A stretch of DNA of 64,000 nucleotides from Girardinichthys multiradiatus (Eukaryota > Chordata > Actinopteri > Cyprinodontiformes > Goodeidae), in NCBI RefSeq assembly GCF_021462225.1, contig NC_061811.1, positions 6,969,663 to 7,033,662 of the forward strand, in the 5' to 3' direction. This document shows positions 1 to 12,430 of this stretch, piece by piece (position 1 is the first letter of the stretch; each line of letters begins with the position of its first letter). Below the pieces are notes generated by a model. That model saw only the letters and a program-made list of their open reading frames with translations. It ran no database searches and was not told where the DNA came from. The translations under genes were made by a program, and so were the position numbers.

Positions 1-1019
1 TATCTGATCTTGCATTGTGAATGGTTGTCTAAAGGTGTGCTGATTATTGTCTAAGTTGGTTCCAAGACTAACTTAACTTCATTTCCAGATCCTTCGAGAT
101 AATCCTTGGTTCTCAAACATAAACATTGCATGGTAATGTTGCATCACTCTTTTGGTCATGATTTTCAATCATCTTTAATCAACTTGTTTATATTGTACAT
201 AGCCCATTAGTCCTCATTATTCTTTAATTTTGTTTGGTAGTTTAGTTGGATTGTTTTAGCATAGTAAAGAGTTTGTTGATTGAAATATGTTTGACTTTGA
301 GTTGACTTATTTTTGTTAATAAATTCTTGTATTTTAAGAAATTGTGTGAATTCATTCTATATATGTGCAGAGTTTATGCTGTTCAATAATGTCAGAGCTC
401 GTCTCACACCTTTCTATTTTGTCCTAATACCACCGCCTTACTGGGCTGGTATTCACAGGACAACCCTTAACAGACCGAAATATTATTTGATAAAATATTA
501 AAACATTAATATTAAATAATATTCTCAGATTCATAATCCCAACACATAACATTGTTTCTGCAAAAAATGGTAAACCAACCAATTAAAATAGCTGGAAAGT
601 TGTTACATTCATTAACAATTCAGAATCAAGACCTTTAATTTTCAAGAAAAGAATAGCTCATTTAGAGCAGAAATTTTGGTTTTCCTAAACTTAACTGGTT
701 CAGACTAATGACATCAAATTGCACCTAATACTCACAGCCTTTAAAATCAGCCACTTGGTGATAACAAGTCCAAGCAAGTTACCTCATTTTAATTAATATA
801 CTCTGCTTTGTATGTACTTGAAAACTCAGTAGCTTTAAAGTGCAGCATACACGACATGGTCTACACTACTATTGTGATTGGGTGGATTCCTTAACATCGG
901 CCGCCGGACAACCTAGGAAGAAGTGATAAAAGGGAGTGTGGAAGGAAAGCAAAGCTTTTACTGGTGGAGGATGGTCACAGTTGGTCTAAATTTATGTCAC
1001 CAACTGTCAATGTAAATTT
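1..1019. other. AT-rich spacer, no gene seen
   Basis: Unique-looking AT-rich sequence. The short open frames have no recognisable domain and no splice context. The last part may already belong to the LINE that ends at 1247. Confidence 0.6.
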
Positions 1020-1247
1020 GCAGTGATAATAGAACAAACGCGGAGGATCATATGTACAGCCTGGAATTTAGCATATTCTGCCATTTCCTTTACTTCAGTT
1101 ATTCATTTATATTATATTGTAGATATGTTTATACTGTTTAATTTGTACTGTATTGCACCGACTACACCAAAACAAATTCCTTGTATGTCCAAAAACGTAC
1201 TTGACAATAAAGCTTTTCTGATTCTGATTCTGATTCTGATTCTGATT
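1020..1247 (+). mobile_element. 3' end of a non-LTR retrotransposon (LINE)
   Basis: The sequence runs into GACAATAAAGCTTTTCTGA followed by a short tandem tail of TTCTGA units. This is the typical 3' end of L2/CR1-group LINEs in fish, which finish in a microsatellite-like tail instead of poly(A). It is 5' truncated, with no reverse-transcriptase codons left. The clade is recalled, not computed, and the left boundary is approximate. Confidence 0.6.
1216..1245 (+). repeat. (TTCTGA)5 tail
   Basis: Five perfect TTCTGA units form the tail of the LINE 3' end. Confidence 0.9.
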
Positions 1248-2824
1248 TAACACAATATTTTTATCTCTGGACCCAAGAAACTGCGCAACTAATACAGCTT
1301 TGGGAATGATGCCCACAACAGTAAACTGATTGTGTTGCTTGGAGAAGACATACAGGAAGCTGTTGGAGGTGGAAAAACATCAACCTGTGTTACAATAAAA
1401 AAGTAAGATGTTTACCCATCATTAAAAAGTGTTAAAACTTCTTTGCCCTCAGATGTCTGAAAATAAAAATCTCTTTACATTGTAAAATCTTTTTTTTAAA
1501 CAAGACCTTGAAGGAGATTGTTTTCTTGATTCCACCGATGGGGTTCTAACCTCATACAAATGTAAAGGCTGTTAAAAAAAACACGTTCATCTTCTCTGCT
1601 CTCTTTATTCTGCTATTCTACCAGATCTAATAACCCCCAAATTTATTTGGAAAATCAAACATGACTAAAAACGTCATTGTCATTCAGTAACTTTGCTGTA
1701 ATTAAAACTGTTCTTCCTCTGTTTATGGTAAGGTGTACAATGTCAGGAGATTTGATATTACTTGGCTTACTGACATACAAACAGCCACTCCTACGCAAGT
1801 GCAATTTCTGGTTTTATTTGTTGTTCAGGTGTGTGGGGTATTGGCTTTTCTGAATACATTTTCAAAGCTGCCTTTCAGCAACATGATGGCACTTTTCAAG
1901 TCTGTATTCATCCACAGTGTCTTTGATCAGACTCACGCTGAGAAACAACCTACGCCAAATACTTTAAAAATCTACCTGCCGCAAACTGCTTTTCTCATTA
2001 GCATACCAAATCTGTTATGATTACAACATGCATTATTATGCAACACAACTGAATTTTAATATGATCTCTTCCAGAAATAACTAATTTGACTATGTTCTTC
2101 CTTGTTTAATACTGACAGAATAGCAGAGCTGTTTGCAGAGAATTATAAATTAAAATGAGAAATGATTTTAAAATGATGATGATGATTTGATACTGTGTCT
2201 GAATCTGGAAAATAGATGATAGACTTTTATTAAGGTGGTGAAACTTTATTAAAACATAGCAAACATATAGGAGACGCAGAAAGAAAAGACATGAGAGCAG
2301 CCAGAGTCTATCCAATATGAAATGTTAAACGATCAACATATTAACTCAGATGTAATCTCCAACTCCCAATCGGTTCTGGAATTTAAAAAAACAGCTAAAA
2401 CACGTTAGACATTTACTGTAAGTAAGTTAAACTGAGTTATACTGTAGCTTAGTTCACACAAAAGAGTAGATATGCAACAGTTAGATTCCACAGATTGGAA
2501 TCAGACAGTTTTCCCTAGATTTGCTCTGTTCTGTGATTGGCTAGGCAAAATCTCAAGAAAAAGGAATAAAAGTTTATTTTTCCTCAAATGCATCAAAATG
2601 CATGAATATATAACATTCTAGTTTGAATGACTAAAATAAAAAACGTTGTTGGATCCCTTCAAGTTAGTTTTATGTTCCAACAAAAGAAAAAAAAAGAAGA
2701 AAAGAAGAGAGAAAAAAGAAATTTAAAAACACATCCCTATAAATGTATGTATTTATATAGTAAAGTTAATAGGATCATTTTCTAAAAAGACAACAAATAT
2801 ATATTGTATTTAAATGTGCATTTC
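1248..2824. other. AT-rich spacer, no gene seen
   Basis: No recognisable gene or repeat. A purine-only tract (A/G) lies near 2683-2716. The open frame at 1733-2020 has no domain that I recognise. Confidence 0.6.
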
Positions 2825-4320
2825 CAGCCAAAGGTTTACATACACCCATCATTGGCCTGAATGGCATATTATTTTTGAGCTTACAATGATATATTTTAAT
2901 TGTTCTTTTGCCAGGGTGAAAATAATAAAAGAAGTCACAACAAACGTTAGAAACATGAATTGGTTTCATTTTGTGGAGTTTCTGTAATCCACATAGAGTC
3001 AATATTATACATACTGGCCCAAACACAAATAAAACCACAGTGATACTTAGTTCAGAGATAAACTCCATGCTTTTTGGAGCCATCAGCAAGATTCTGGCAT
3101 CGTTGTGGCTGGATGATTGACCGTTTTCCCATTCAGACTTGGTAAAGCTCATTAAAACTGATTGGTTTCCTGCCATGGAACCTACTTTTAAGGATAATCC
3201 TGAATCTTTTAACAGGCATGAGGTTGGGACCATTCCAGAAGCACTCCAAACACAGTTTGGATGTGTGTTTGGGACTGTCTTGTTAGGAGAGCTAGCTGTT
3301 CATTTCAAACAAATGTAAAGGGTTGAGAGCCAGTCCTCTAGCACTGAAACAGACCCTCAGCCAGCATGATGCTACCACCACTGTGCTCAACAGTTGATAC
3401 TGTGTTTTTAGGTTTGAAAGCCTCACAGCTCAGTTTTGACTCTTCTGACCAAATTAAATCTTAAGAAGGCATTTGGCTTATCCAAGTGGGCAGCTGCAAA
3501 TTTCAGTCAAGCTTGAAGGTATTGACTTTTAGTCCACGTGTCAGGACTAGCTAAATGGAGGACCCCAGAATGCAGACGAGCAGGCAGCACGACGGTAGGT
3601 GACAAAGCTTTAATTAACAAAAACTCTCTGACAAGAAGAGGCAGGAACAAAACAATAAACGGGCAGGCAAGACAGGCATGGCATGATCCGAACGATCTGA
3701 AAAATGTTTCCGTGAGGAATAAACAGGACAGGTATGTATATATGGAGTGAACCAGGTGAAGCAAGAAGACAGATTAACTAGGTGCGGGTGAACCGAATGA
3801 AATTAATTGACAGGACAAAACGTGGCTTGAGCAGAATGGAAATTGAAGGATACAAACTCATAGAAATACAACTAGAAAAACATTAAACTAAAGCATTACC
3901 AGAAAAATAATAAACAGAAGAATGATTCAAAACCTTAACTGTGAAACAGATCAACAAAACCCCAAAACACCCACAAATCATAACACCACGCTAATGGTAA
4001 ATTGGTTTTTCCAGCATCTTCCATCTTCCAGTTTATGGTAAGCTTTATCCTTGGTAGTTCCTGCATTGTGTCTGAACATCCTAACCAATTTCCTTCCATC
4101 TGATGGAGGAGGATGTGTATATTTGATCATCTTTGTAAAATTCCTCTGTAGATTATAGAACATGCACAATAAACTAAAACTTGTGCACCTAATTCTAGTT
4201 TGAAAAATCATCAGTTTGTATAAATAGTTTACTCTGGAAAATAAGGTTTAAAATATTTGATTTAAAGGTTGAAAGTAATATGAGACTGATGCATTGATGA
4301 GCAGATGTAAACCTCTGACC
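2825..4320 (-). mobile_element. Degenerate Tc1/mariner element, interrupted by a solo LTR
   Basis: Both outer ends carry a GGTTTACAT-type terminal motif in inverted orientation (near 2832 and near 4306). On the minus strand, decayed transposase signatures are readable, including a SGGSIML-like stretch near 3365-3385, equivalent to the Tc1 HGGGSIM motif, and a decayed SDE region near 3440. Many stops and indels show it is long dead. It is split by a family B LTR at 3539-3985; rejoining the flanks across the CCACG duplication restores continuity. Boundaries are approximate. Confidence 0.7.
3539..3985 (-). mobile_element. Solo LTR, family B, copy 1
   Basis: The 447-bp element begins TGTCAGG and ends CATAACA on the plus strand, and is flanked on both sides by a perfect 5-bp target duplication CCACG (3534-3538 and 3986-3990). 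Read on the minus strand it has LTR architecture: a TATA-like TCCATATATAC (about 3733-3745) and an ATTAAA polyadenylation signal (3609-3614), both shared with the copy at 26533-27035. No internal retroelement sequence is adjacent, so it is a solo LTR left by LTR-LTR recombination. A 5-bp duplication fits Ty3/Gypsy-type elements, but the LTR alone cannot settle the clade. Confidence 0.85.
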
Positions 4321-5353
4321 GAAACTGTAATAGATGGTTTAACTTTGGTTTTGTTATCACCTTTCCCAAATCTAGGCTCACAGTTCATATTGTTCATCAC
4401 TCTTGCAGATATATCGTAATAATTCCAGCTATGGTATCAGTATTTAAACTGGAAGGCCTGAATAAATAGCCTCTTTATTAATAATGCTTGATGGGGTTTC
4501 TGGTTGGGAGCTAAAGGCTCATTATAACACACTAACTAGTCCCTGGTAGCAGAGACGCATGACTGCCGTTGCTGGTTTCTAATAAAGAGGAGACTAATTG
4601 GCTAATTACATTCACAGTCAAAGCTTGTGAGTGCATCACTTATGGACCTCATTTCAAAGGGCCAGATGCTTAAAATGCATGGTGCAGAACCGGGGTCACT
4701 CTAAAGGAAGCTTGCTGTATAATGAAGACGGCACCACACTCAGGAAGTTGCAGCTGAGTCTCTCACCCAAATATGCACTGCGTGTCAGCAGAGAAGGCAG
4801 CAGTGACTTCCCATCATGAAGCTCATGATGATGTTCATTAATATGTTTAGAAAAACATTCATCACACTGATTGCAGAAATAAAAAACAGCTTGAATGAAA
4901 ATGTTGAGTGATCATGCTAATTTTCATTTGTTTTTCTGTGGCTGCTCAGAAGTTATCAGGGCATTTATGGAAAATGTTCCACTGACATTGGGCTCTTAAC
5001 TGAGCTAAATAAAGGAGATTTAGTGAAATTGCAGCATGGAAATGAAGAGCAGGATAAAAAGAAAGAAGGTAAGAAAGTGGGGAACAGTGCAGCTGACCCA
5101 ACAGGAAGTCTTTGACAGGGACCCACACGGCAGGTAGCAGGGGAGCCACACTGTGACACTGAAACTGAACGCAGAGTCATCCATCACTGTGGCAACTCTG
5201 CCTGTCAGGGCGGCAAGCTGAGGGAAGAAGAGGCGGTGCTGGGGCAGATGGGAAGGGAAAGTGAGGCTTGGAGTTCTCCACCAGAGAATCCATGGTCAGA
5301 GGGAAAGACAGGCCAGGAGCCAGGATGTGCACTGAAACACACATGTAGCAATC

Positions 5354-5354
<1 letters not shown>
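4321..5354. other. Spacer, no gene seen
   Basis: Mixed-composition sequence without a supported exon. Open frames at 4631-4819 and 4946-5180 show no known domain. Confidence 0.55.

Positions 5355-5434
<80 letters not shown>
5355..5434 (+). repeat. (CA)n microsatellite, about 80 bp
   Basis: An almost uninterrupted CA dinucleotide run. The Cys-Val and Thr-His open frames through it are artefacts of the repeat. It is likely length-polymorphic. Confidence 0.98.
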
Positions 5435-5436
<2 letters not shown>

Positions 5437-6184
5437 CAGAAACGGGGCTAAAATGCTGCGATGGCTGATGCCCTTTCCCATCCTTCTGTCCACTCTGCAG
5501 AGCGGCTGTCTGGAGGAAGTAGATCTAACCCATTCATCATCACACACTTCCTGTCAAGTCAAGTTGTGGTGAGAGTGCATGTTATTTTTTATCTGCATCT
5601 GACCAGAGTGTGTGTGTGCTTCCTTTACTTCTGTTTGTGTGCTTCTGCTTTTTTTTTTAATCATTTCTTTCACTACAGATATGTGTTGACAGAGACACTG
5701 GCAATGATTCCTTTAAATCTATTACAACAGCATTAACTCTAACTAGAGTGCATTAGAACATTATGCACTGCTTGCCTTTTACCTTCTTTCTGAACACAGA
5801 AGGGATTGATTAACGTTTCTGACATCTGACAACATGGTGTTTGCTAAAAGGCTTCAGGGCAATCAATAATAATTAGAGGCATTCAAATGCAGTCTGTGCT
5901 GTTAGTTTTCTCCAGCTGTAATTTGAAATCACCAAGTTCACAATTGTAACTGTGACAGAGAATTAGAATGGAAAAGAAGAACCGAAATATCACACAGTGG
6001 GTAGATTCAGGTGTATCAGCAGCAAAGTGAAAGGTAAATGGAAGCATGCAGATACACACAAAGGTAAAAAAAAAAATCTTTACATCAGAAAAAAATACCG
6101 TAGAGTTATTAAAAATAGCATATTCAGACTAAAAGAAAAGTACAACTGAGTAGGGTGATTTTAAAAATGTACAACATGTGCACG
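5435..6184. other. Spacer, no gene seen
   Basis: No supported exon or repeat family recognised between the microsatellite and the Tc1 element. Confidence 0.55.
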
Positions 6185-6186
6185 TA

Positions 6187-7453
6187 CAGGGGTTGGACGA
6201 TGAAACTGAAACACCTGGTTTTAGACCACAATAATTTATTAGTATGGTGTAGGACCTCCTTTTGTGGCCAATACAGCGTCAATTCATCTTGGGAATGACA
6301 TATACAAGTCCTGCACAGTGGTCAGAGGGATTTTAAGCCATTCTTCTTGCAGGATAGTGGCCAGGTCACTACGTGATACTGGTGGAGGAAAACGTTTCTT
6401 GACTCGCTCCTCCAAAACACCTCAGAGTGGCTCAATATTTAGATCTGGTGACTGTGCAGGCCATGGGAGATGTTCAACTTCACTTTCATGTTCATCAAAC
6501 CAATCTTTCACCAGTCTTGCTGTGTGTATTGGTGCATTGTCATCCTGATACACGGCACCGCCTTCAGGATACACTGTTTGAACCATTGGATGCACATGGT
6601 CCTCAAGAATGGTTCGGTAGTCCTTGGCAGTGACGCGCCCATCTAGCACAAGTATTGGGCCAAGGGAATGCCATGATATGGCAGCCGAAACCATCACTGA
6701 TCCACCCCCATGCTTCACTCTGGGCATGCAACAGTATGGGTGGTACGCTTCTTTGGGGCTTCTCCACACCATAACTCTCCCGGATGTGGGGAAAACAGTG
6801 AAGGTGGACTCATCAGAGAACAATACATGTTTCACATTGTCCACAGCCCAAGATTTGCGCTCCTTGCACCATTGAAACCGATGTTTGGCATTGGCATGAG
6901 TGACCAAAGGTTTGGCTATAGCAGCCCAGCCGTGTATATTGACCCTGTGGAGCTCCCGACAGACAGTTCTGGTGGAAACAGGAGAGTTGAGGTGCACATT
7001 TAATTCTGCCGTGATTTGGGCAGCCGTGGTTTTATGTTTTTTGGATACAATCCGGGTTGGCACCCAAACATCCCATTCAGACAGCTTCCTCTTGCGTCCA
7101 CAGTTAATCCTGTTGCATGTGGTTCGCCCTTCTTGGTGGTATGCTGACATTGCCCTGGATACCGTGCCTCTTGATACATCACAAAGACTTGCTGTCTTGG
7201 TCACAGATGCGCCAGCAAGACGTGCACCAACAATTTGTCCTATTTTGAAGTCTGGTATGTCACCCATAATGTTGTGTGCATTTCAATATTTTGAGCAAAA
7301 CTGTGCTCTTACCCTGCTAATTGAACCTTCACACTCTGCTCTTACTGGTGCAATGTGCAATCAATGAAGACTGGCTACCAGGCTGGTCCAATTTAGCCAA
7401 GAAACCTCCCACACTAAAATGACAAGTGTTTCAGTTTCATTGGCCAACCCCTG
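6187..7453 (-). mobile_element. Nearly intact Tc1/mariner element (DD36E-like)
   Basis: The 1267-bp element is flanked by TA on both sides (6185-6186 and 7454-7455), the expected Tc1/mariner target duplication. Terminal inverted repeats of about 32 bp start CAGGGGTTGG and differ at only about three positions. A single transposase frame on the minus strand spans almost the whole interior. Catalytic spacing and ends are discussed under the transposase. Only two point nonsense changes break the gene, so the insertion is fairly young compared with the other relics here. Confidence 0.95.
6239..7267 (-). pseudogene. Tc1-family transposase, two in-frame stops
   Basis: Cut-and-paste DDE transposase. 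The reading frame is 343 codons from ATG at 7267 to TAA at 6239 and contains no frameshift. An N-terminal helix-turn-helix region (about residues 1-110, with a GRKRK hook near 57-61) would bind the terminal repeats. Catalytic residues: D152 in LFSDEST, D243 in YQDDNAPIHTA, and E279 in SPDLNIEPL. D243 and E279 are separated by 35 residues. Relatives as I recall them read NIIEPLW here, giving 36 (the DD36E or Incomer type), so this copy seems to have lost one isoleucine codon. Codon 282 (TGA, 6422-6424) replaces the expected Trp, and codon 328 (TGA, 6284-6286) probably replaces an Arg CGA codon. The tail ends KGGPTPY. The protein is probably inactive. Confidence 0.93.
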
Positions 7454-7539
7454 TATAATTGTACACAAAAAACAAGACTGTTTACAAGAACTGAAAAAAT
7501 TTTGCACATACAGCAAAGATGTGAACACTGATTGAATTT

Positions 7540-7765
7540 GTTGAAAGCAGTGATAGTAATAAACTCTAACAGCTGCTGGGAGGAAGGATCTGCAGTATCG
7601 CTCCTTTGTGCACCAAGGATGCAGCAGTCCTTCACTGAAGGAGCTCTCCAGATCTGCAACAGCTTCATGCATGGGGTGGGAGACATTGTCCAACAGTGAT
7701 GTTGTTTTTGCTATAGTCCTTCTGTCTCCCACCTCTTGCACTGAAAAGATAGAGAACATTAAACA
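7540..7765. mobile_element. LINE 3'-UTR-like repeat fragment
   Basis: The stretch with CTGCTGGGAGGAAGGATCTG and the following GGGGTGGGAGACATTGTCCA resembles a dispersed fish repeat that I associate with LINE 3' regions. This is recalled resemblance only. It sits between two Tc1-type insertions. Orientation and boundaries are uncertain. Confidence 0.4.
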
Positions 7766-7771
7766 AATGTA

Positions 7772-8661
7772 CAGTGCTGTGAAAAAGTTGTTGTCCCCTT
7801 CTGTTTTTGCTTTTTGTCACACCTAAATGTTTCAGATTATCAAACACATTTTTGAAAACAAAAATGAGTTTTCAAATGAAATTAAATTTATTAAGGGAGG
7901 AAACGCCGCCTAAATCATCCTGGCACTATGTAAACAAGTAATGGCTCCCTGAAGCTAATTAATGGCTGTGCTTGTCATTCATGGCAGCAACAACTGCCAT
8001 CAAGCAGCCAACAATCACTGACAGCCTTTCATCACTGTGGAGGAACTTCTGCTCTGCCTTGCAGAATTGTTTTTAATTGAGCCACAATGGAGGGCTTGTT
8101 TAAGGTCATGCCACAGCATTTCAACTGTAGTCCACACTTTAACTAGGCCCCTCTAAAATCTTTTCTACCGCCATTCAGAGTTGAACTTACTGGTGTGCTT
8201 TAGGTCACAGTCTTGTTGCATAGTTCAAATAAGCTTGATCTTAAGGTTTTGAACTAATGTTTGGAAATTTTCTTTCAGGATCTTTTGTTAGAAAGAAGAA
8301 TTCATGGTTCCTTCAATTACAGTTGGTTAACTTTGGATCCTTGGGCCTTCTTCATGGTGACAGACAGGTTCTGTTAAATTAAATATTGATTATACAGGCC
8401 GGACAGTAATAGGGCCTGGGTGTGGCAAGTGAAATTAAACCAAACTGTGCTTCCTCCAAGTTAATTTGTGATTTAACAAAGGAGGCAATTGTAGTTTCAA
8501 TAGGACGAGGTTGGTTTGGATAGCTTTTCCTCCCTAATAAAATAAATCATTAGTTTTTTTGCTATCTTTGTTTTATTTTAAACTTTCTTTGATTGTCTGA
8601 AGAATTTAAGTGTGACATAGAAGCAAAAACAAGAAATCTGTGATATTTTTTCACACCACTA
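7772..8661 (-). mobile_element. Internally deleted Tc1/mariner derivative
   Basis: The left end starts CAGTGCTGTGAAAAAGTTGT after a TA (7770-7771). The right end, read in reverse, gives the same type of terminus (GTGGTGTGAAAAA, then GTCACACTTAAAT). The repeat arms share GTCACAC-TAAAT-TTCAGA-TATC. The interior keeps decayed antisense transposase sequence (for example the GGTCATGCCACAGCAT block near 8105), but the part with the catalytic centre is missing. The right-hand terminal base has mutated, so the TA there is not clear. Confidence 0.75.
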
Positions 8662-10109
8662 AATGTCTTATAAAACAAGCAGTGAGATTGAAAAATTCAA
8701 ACAAAATAAAGTTTCAGCTGTCAGAATGCTTTGCTCATGGGTGTAGTAATCTGAAAGTGGGAGAAATCTTCACTTGCTGGAGTTTATTGATTGTATCAGA
8801 ATATCAGATGAAGAGCAGATTGTACCCTACCTACAAAGGCAGAAAACAGAAAGGGCAGCGCTCTTCTGATCGATCCACCTCATCAATATTAAATCAACAA
8901 CACGGGTAGACTTTACTGGGCTGGGACACAGAGGAGAGACAGGAATAGGAAAAGGAAGCAAAGTACTTAGGGTTAAAGAAATAAAGACATCAGATTGTAC
9001 AGAAGATATGGAGAGTAAAGTAAACATCACAAATCAATTTCAGTTAGACTTTAGGAGAGCTAGACAGCATTAAGCTTAATAGATATAGACTAAATCATCA
9101 GCTGTGGTGTTTGCAGATCGCTGCCTTTTAAGGCCTACTGTAACTACCTCCAACTCCAACAAAAACAAGATTGTTGCAGCTGTGTGCATTAGATGTAGCA
9201 GTTGAAATAAAGTTTGTATTCAAAGATAATTTCCATAGGTATATATAAATGCACATATGTATAAGAGCATGTGTGTCTGAATACAAATCCCAAAAATAGA
9301 GCAAGAGACTGCTCACATCTGTGACTTGCCAGTCCATTAAAGCTCTTAAAACATCAACTCAACAGGCATTGCTGTGGCCTGCTCCATTACTGGAGAACAA
9401 GGAGGATACAGCTAGATCACAGTAATCACCTACTGTTGCTCTTCAGCAGTTTGAGTGAAGTTCCCCTGAGGTTACTATACCTCTTGCATGGGGGATGAAG
9501 GGTGGGAGTCTGCAGAAAAACAGGCACTTTTTGCTTTTCTACCTTTCATTTATGACACTGGGAGGTTCAAAGCAGGACCTCGATAACACATAAAATAGTC
9601 ACATAATTATATCCTAACCTTTCCTGACAATCTATTGTATCATGCTAAACTATATATTGTTGAACTTACTGAAGCCAATTGATACTTTCAGACATTACAG
9701 AAAGTCGACACTGTTTGACTAAAGTATGTTAAACTGCAGCTTCTCTGTGAAAGGATTCTGCTGTAGACCTTACAAAAACACACAGCTGAAGATTAAAGGT
9801 TAATTAATGCTATGCCCTTCCATTATGCTACCTCTCCTAAAGCTTGTCAAAACACCTCTTTTGCATGTTTGATTGCAGCAAGGTACATCTTCTTTCATTA
9901 TCCATGTTCAGGAAAGACCCAGATGCAAGACAAGGAGAAATCGTATCCATGGAATACAAGGAGACTGCAGAAATCAGACTGAACAGAAGTAACTTTGAAA
10001 TAACACCTGACTTATGTGAAAGCTATGGAAGATGACAAACAAGCAAAGACTGAAGAAAACCAAGAGTCTCGCAAATAGGCGCATCTCAGTCAGAATATTA
10101 TCAAAATAT
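8662..10109. other. Spacer, no gene seen
   Basis: AT-rich sequence. No supported exon, RNA gene or recognisable transposon ends. The frame at 9844-10035 leads into the LINE fragment and may include its decayed upstream part. Confidence 0.55.
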
Positions 10110-10490
10110 TCAAGAAAGGTTACCAGAAAGTATCTTTGGCCCGCCTCGGAGGGTTTTCTCTGGGATGTTGGAAAGGAGGCTCTGACCAATTGTGAGACCT
10201 TGGATTTAGGAGGAGCAGCGTGGCTTTCATCCTGGCTGTGGAACAAAGGACCAGATCTAAACCCTCATGGAACTGCTGAGGGTTTATAGGAATTTGGTTG
10301 TCCAGTGTTTTGTGCAAATGGAGAAGGCATAAGACCTTGTCCCCTGTGGCATTTTGTGGGGTTGTGCCATGGGCTATCCAGTCCTCATCCACCCAAAGCA
10401 AGAGCTGTGTCCACATTCTCAGCACATAGTCTAACTTGTTCCCAGTGCAGGTTGGAGTCTGCCAGGGTTCCTCCTTGTGCCTGATTGTCA
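10110..10490 (+). mobile_element. Decayed LINE reverse-transcriptase fragment
   Basis: At DNA level the stretch matches the pattern of the fish LINE reverse transcriptase also present at 42290, 51119 and 55240: a block like GACCAATTGTGAGACC then GGAGGAGCAGCGTGG, then GGAGAAGGCATAAGACC (the FxDLEKAFDxVP core) and CAGGTTGGAGTCTGCCAGGG (the VGLRQG core). The frame is broken repeatedly and the catalytic ADD box is absent. It is a dead fragment; the family match is recalled rather than computed. Confidence 0.65.
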
Positions 10491-11489
10491 TTCTTCTAAT
10501 CAGAATGTCTAAATGTGGAAGTGCTGCACATTGGCTGAATTGTGTCTGTTTTGATTAGTAATAACTTGTAGTGCTTCAGCATACATCACAAATTCGCTTT
10601 ATGCTTGTTTTTTTACCCTCCTAACTTTGCCGTTTTTGTTCTAATGAAGATATAACCGTATTTGGAAGCAATATTTGACTTCAAATATAGCCATGGCTGC
10701 TGTGTGTCGTGTGTTTTCTGTTCATCTGTGTGTAAAAAAAAAAAGACAGACACTAATAACCAGACTGATAGAATCACTGTTTGTCACGGTCACTGCTTCC
10801 TCTCTTAACCTAAGTGTTGCACAGAAAATTACAGTTATTCTCCTGAAACAATTTAGTTGTCACTTTACTAAATAACGTTATAATTTATTTGTGTCATGGA
10901 AGTGAAAAGGACATCTTCATAGTCGTGCAATTAGCTGCATAAGCACTAATGCTAAATGAGCATCACAGCAATACATTCTGTATCTTAAAGAGAGATTTGA
11001 CAAAGAAGCTATTCGATAATCTATTTGATGCTCTTGTTCCAAATTATCTCAGTGAAGAATCAATTTTATATTATAAAATATTATACTATAACGCTTCATG
11101 ATCTTTGGAAAAGAATTATAAACAATCTGTTGTCGCCTACCTGCTGTTGGCTGAAGAGCTGCGAACCAAACATCTACCATTAGTATGGAAGTCACACCTC
11201 TGGATGCACAGCTAATTAGTCTGGAGCTCAGTATGGGCGCACTTCCAATTATAAGTCGATGTGCCCTTTTCATTGCACAGCAGTCATTCAGGGTTGTTGT
11301 GTGAGAGTTGGCACATCTGAGTGGCAGTGACAGACCAGTCAGAGGTGGGCCATCAGCTGAGAGGTGATAGATGGCTCTCGAGCTCAGGGCAGAACAGGAG
11401 CAGCTCAAGTGTGTTTCTGAGAATCCGAGATTTAAACAGATTACACAAAAACACAACTTAGATAAGACATATTAACCTTTAATGTGTAT
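10491..11489. other. Spacer, no gene seen
   Basis: No recognisable gene. A minus frame at 11049-11456 of 135 codons has no known domain and no clear splice context. Confidence 0.55.
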
Positions 11490-12430
11490 ACTCATTGCAC
11501 TGTGGTCACAGGTTTGGATACAGATAACATCAGCATGGATTTTTATAATTTTTTAAACATTCTTTTTCCAGGGTGGAGTGGTTATAACCTCAATGTGTGA
11601 GGTTCCTTTACAAGAATAGGATTTGGAGAAACCACAAATTTATAATTCTTGCTGGAAATTCTCCAGTATGATATTCCTCTGTGAATTCATAGAGTTCATT
11701 TTATTTTTTTGCCACAGCTATTCTACTAGATAATTCTTGCCAGCTTTATTTTTTCCAAAAGCAATTTGTATGTTTGTCTTGGGATCATTGCTGTGTTGGA
11801 ACATGAACAGTGTCCAACTTTTAATCATCTAGCTGCTGAGAGATGGAGTAGATGAAGTTTGGAGGTATTCCTCCTTCTTCATTATTCATTATTCAGTCTA
11901 CTTTGTGCAATGCACCAATCTAACAAGCAGTAAAACAGCCCCACATCATGATGCCACCACCACCATGACTGACAGCTGGTACAGTGTTCTAAGGTTTGAA
12001 AGTCTCACCTTGACTCCTCCAAACGGTTTCTTGTATTTTTGGTCAAACGACTTAATGTTTGTCTCATCTGACCATAAAACATTTTTCCAGAAAGCATTAG
12101 GTTTTTCCATATTGGCAGCTGTAAATTTCAGTTGTATTTGAAAATGTTAATTTTGGTCTGGGGTCTCCTTTTAATTGGAAGCCACCCTTCCAGTAACATT
12201 ACTGCACACATTAAGCTTCTTGAGTGATATGATACGATTGAGTGGTACATTATTCCCAAAGCTCTGACTTAAACCTTACTGGACAATGCTAAAAAACTAC
12301 TCCAACCAATTCAAACAATACCTACCAATTCTATTAATGAAGAGTTGTTAAATTTCCAGGCTTAGCACTCACTCTGTCTGGAGTTATAAAGGTTTTACAG
12401 TCTGCGTGCTCCAGTGGGTGTCTATACTGA
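11490..12430 (-). mobile_element. Degenerate Tc1/mariner element
   Basis: Reading the minus strand, ATGGTCAGATGAG near 12063-12075 gives the WSDE catalytic motif. CATGGTGGTGGTGGCATCAT near 11943-11965 gives HGGGGIMMWG, the usual Tc1 motif after the first Asp. Frequent stops and indels make it an old relic of the same general type as 2825-4320. Ends are approximate. Confidence 0.75.

Noticed and set aside
5177..5547. Several open frames of Cys-Val or Thr-His repeats on both strands
   Set aside because: They are read through the CA microsatellite and have no other coding support.
6900..7367. 155-codon plus frame
   Set aside because: Antisense shadow of the 6187-7453 transposase.
10120..10491. 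123-codon minus frame
   Set aside because: Antisense of the LINE reverse-transcriptase fragment.
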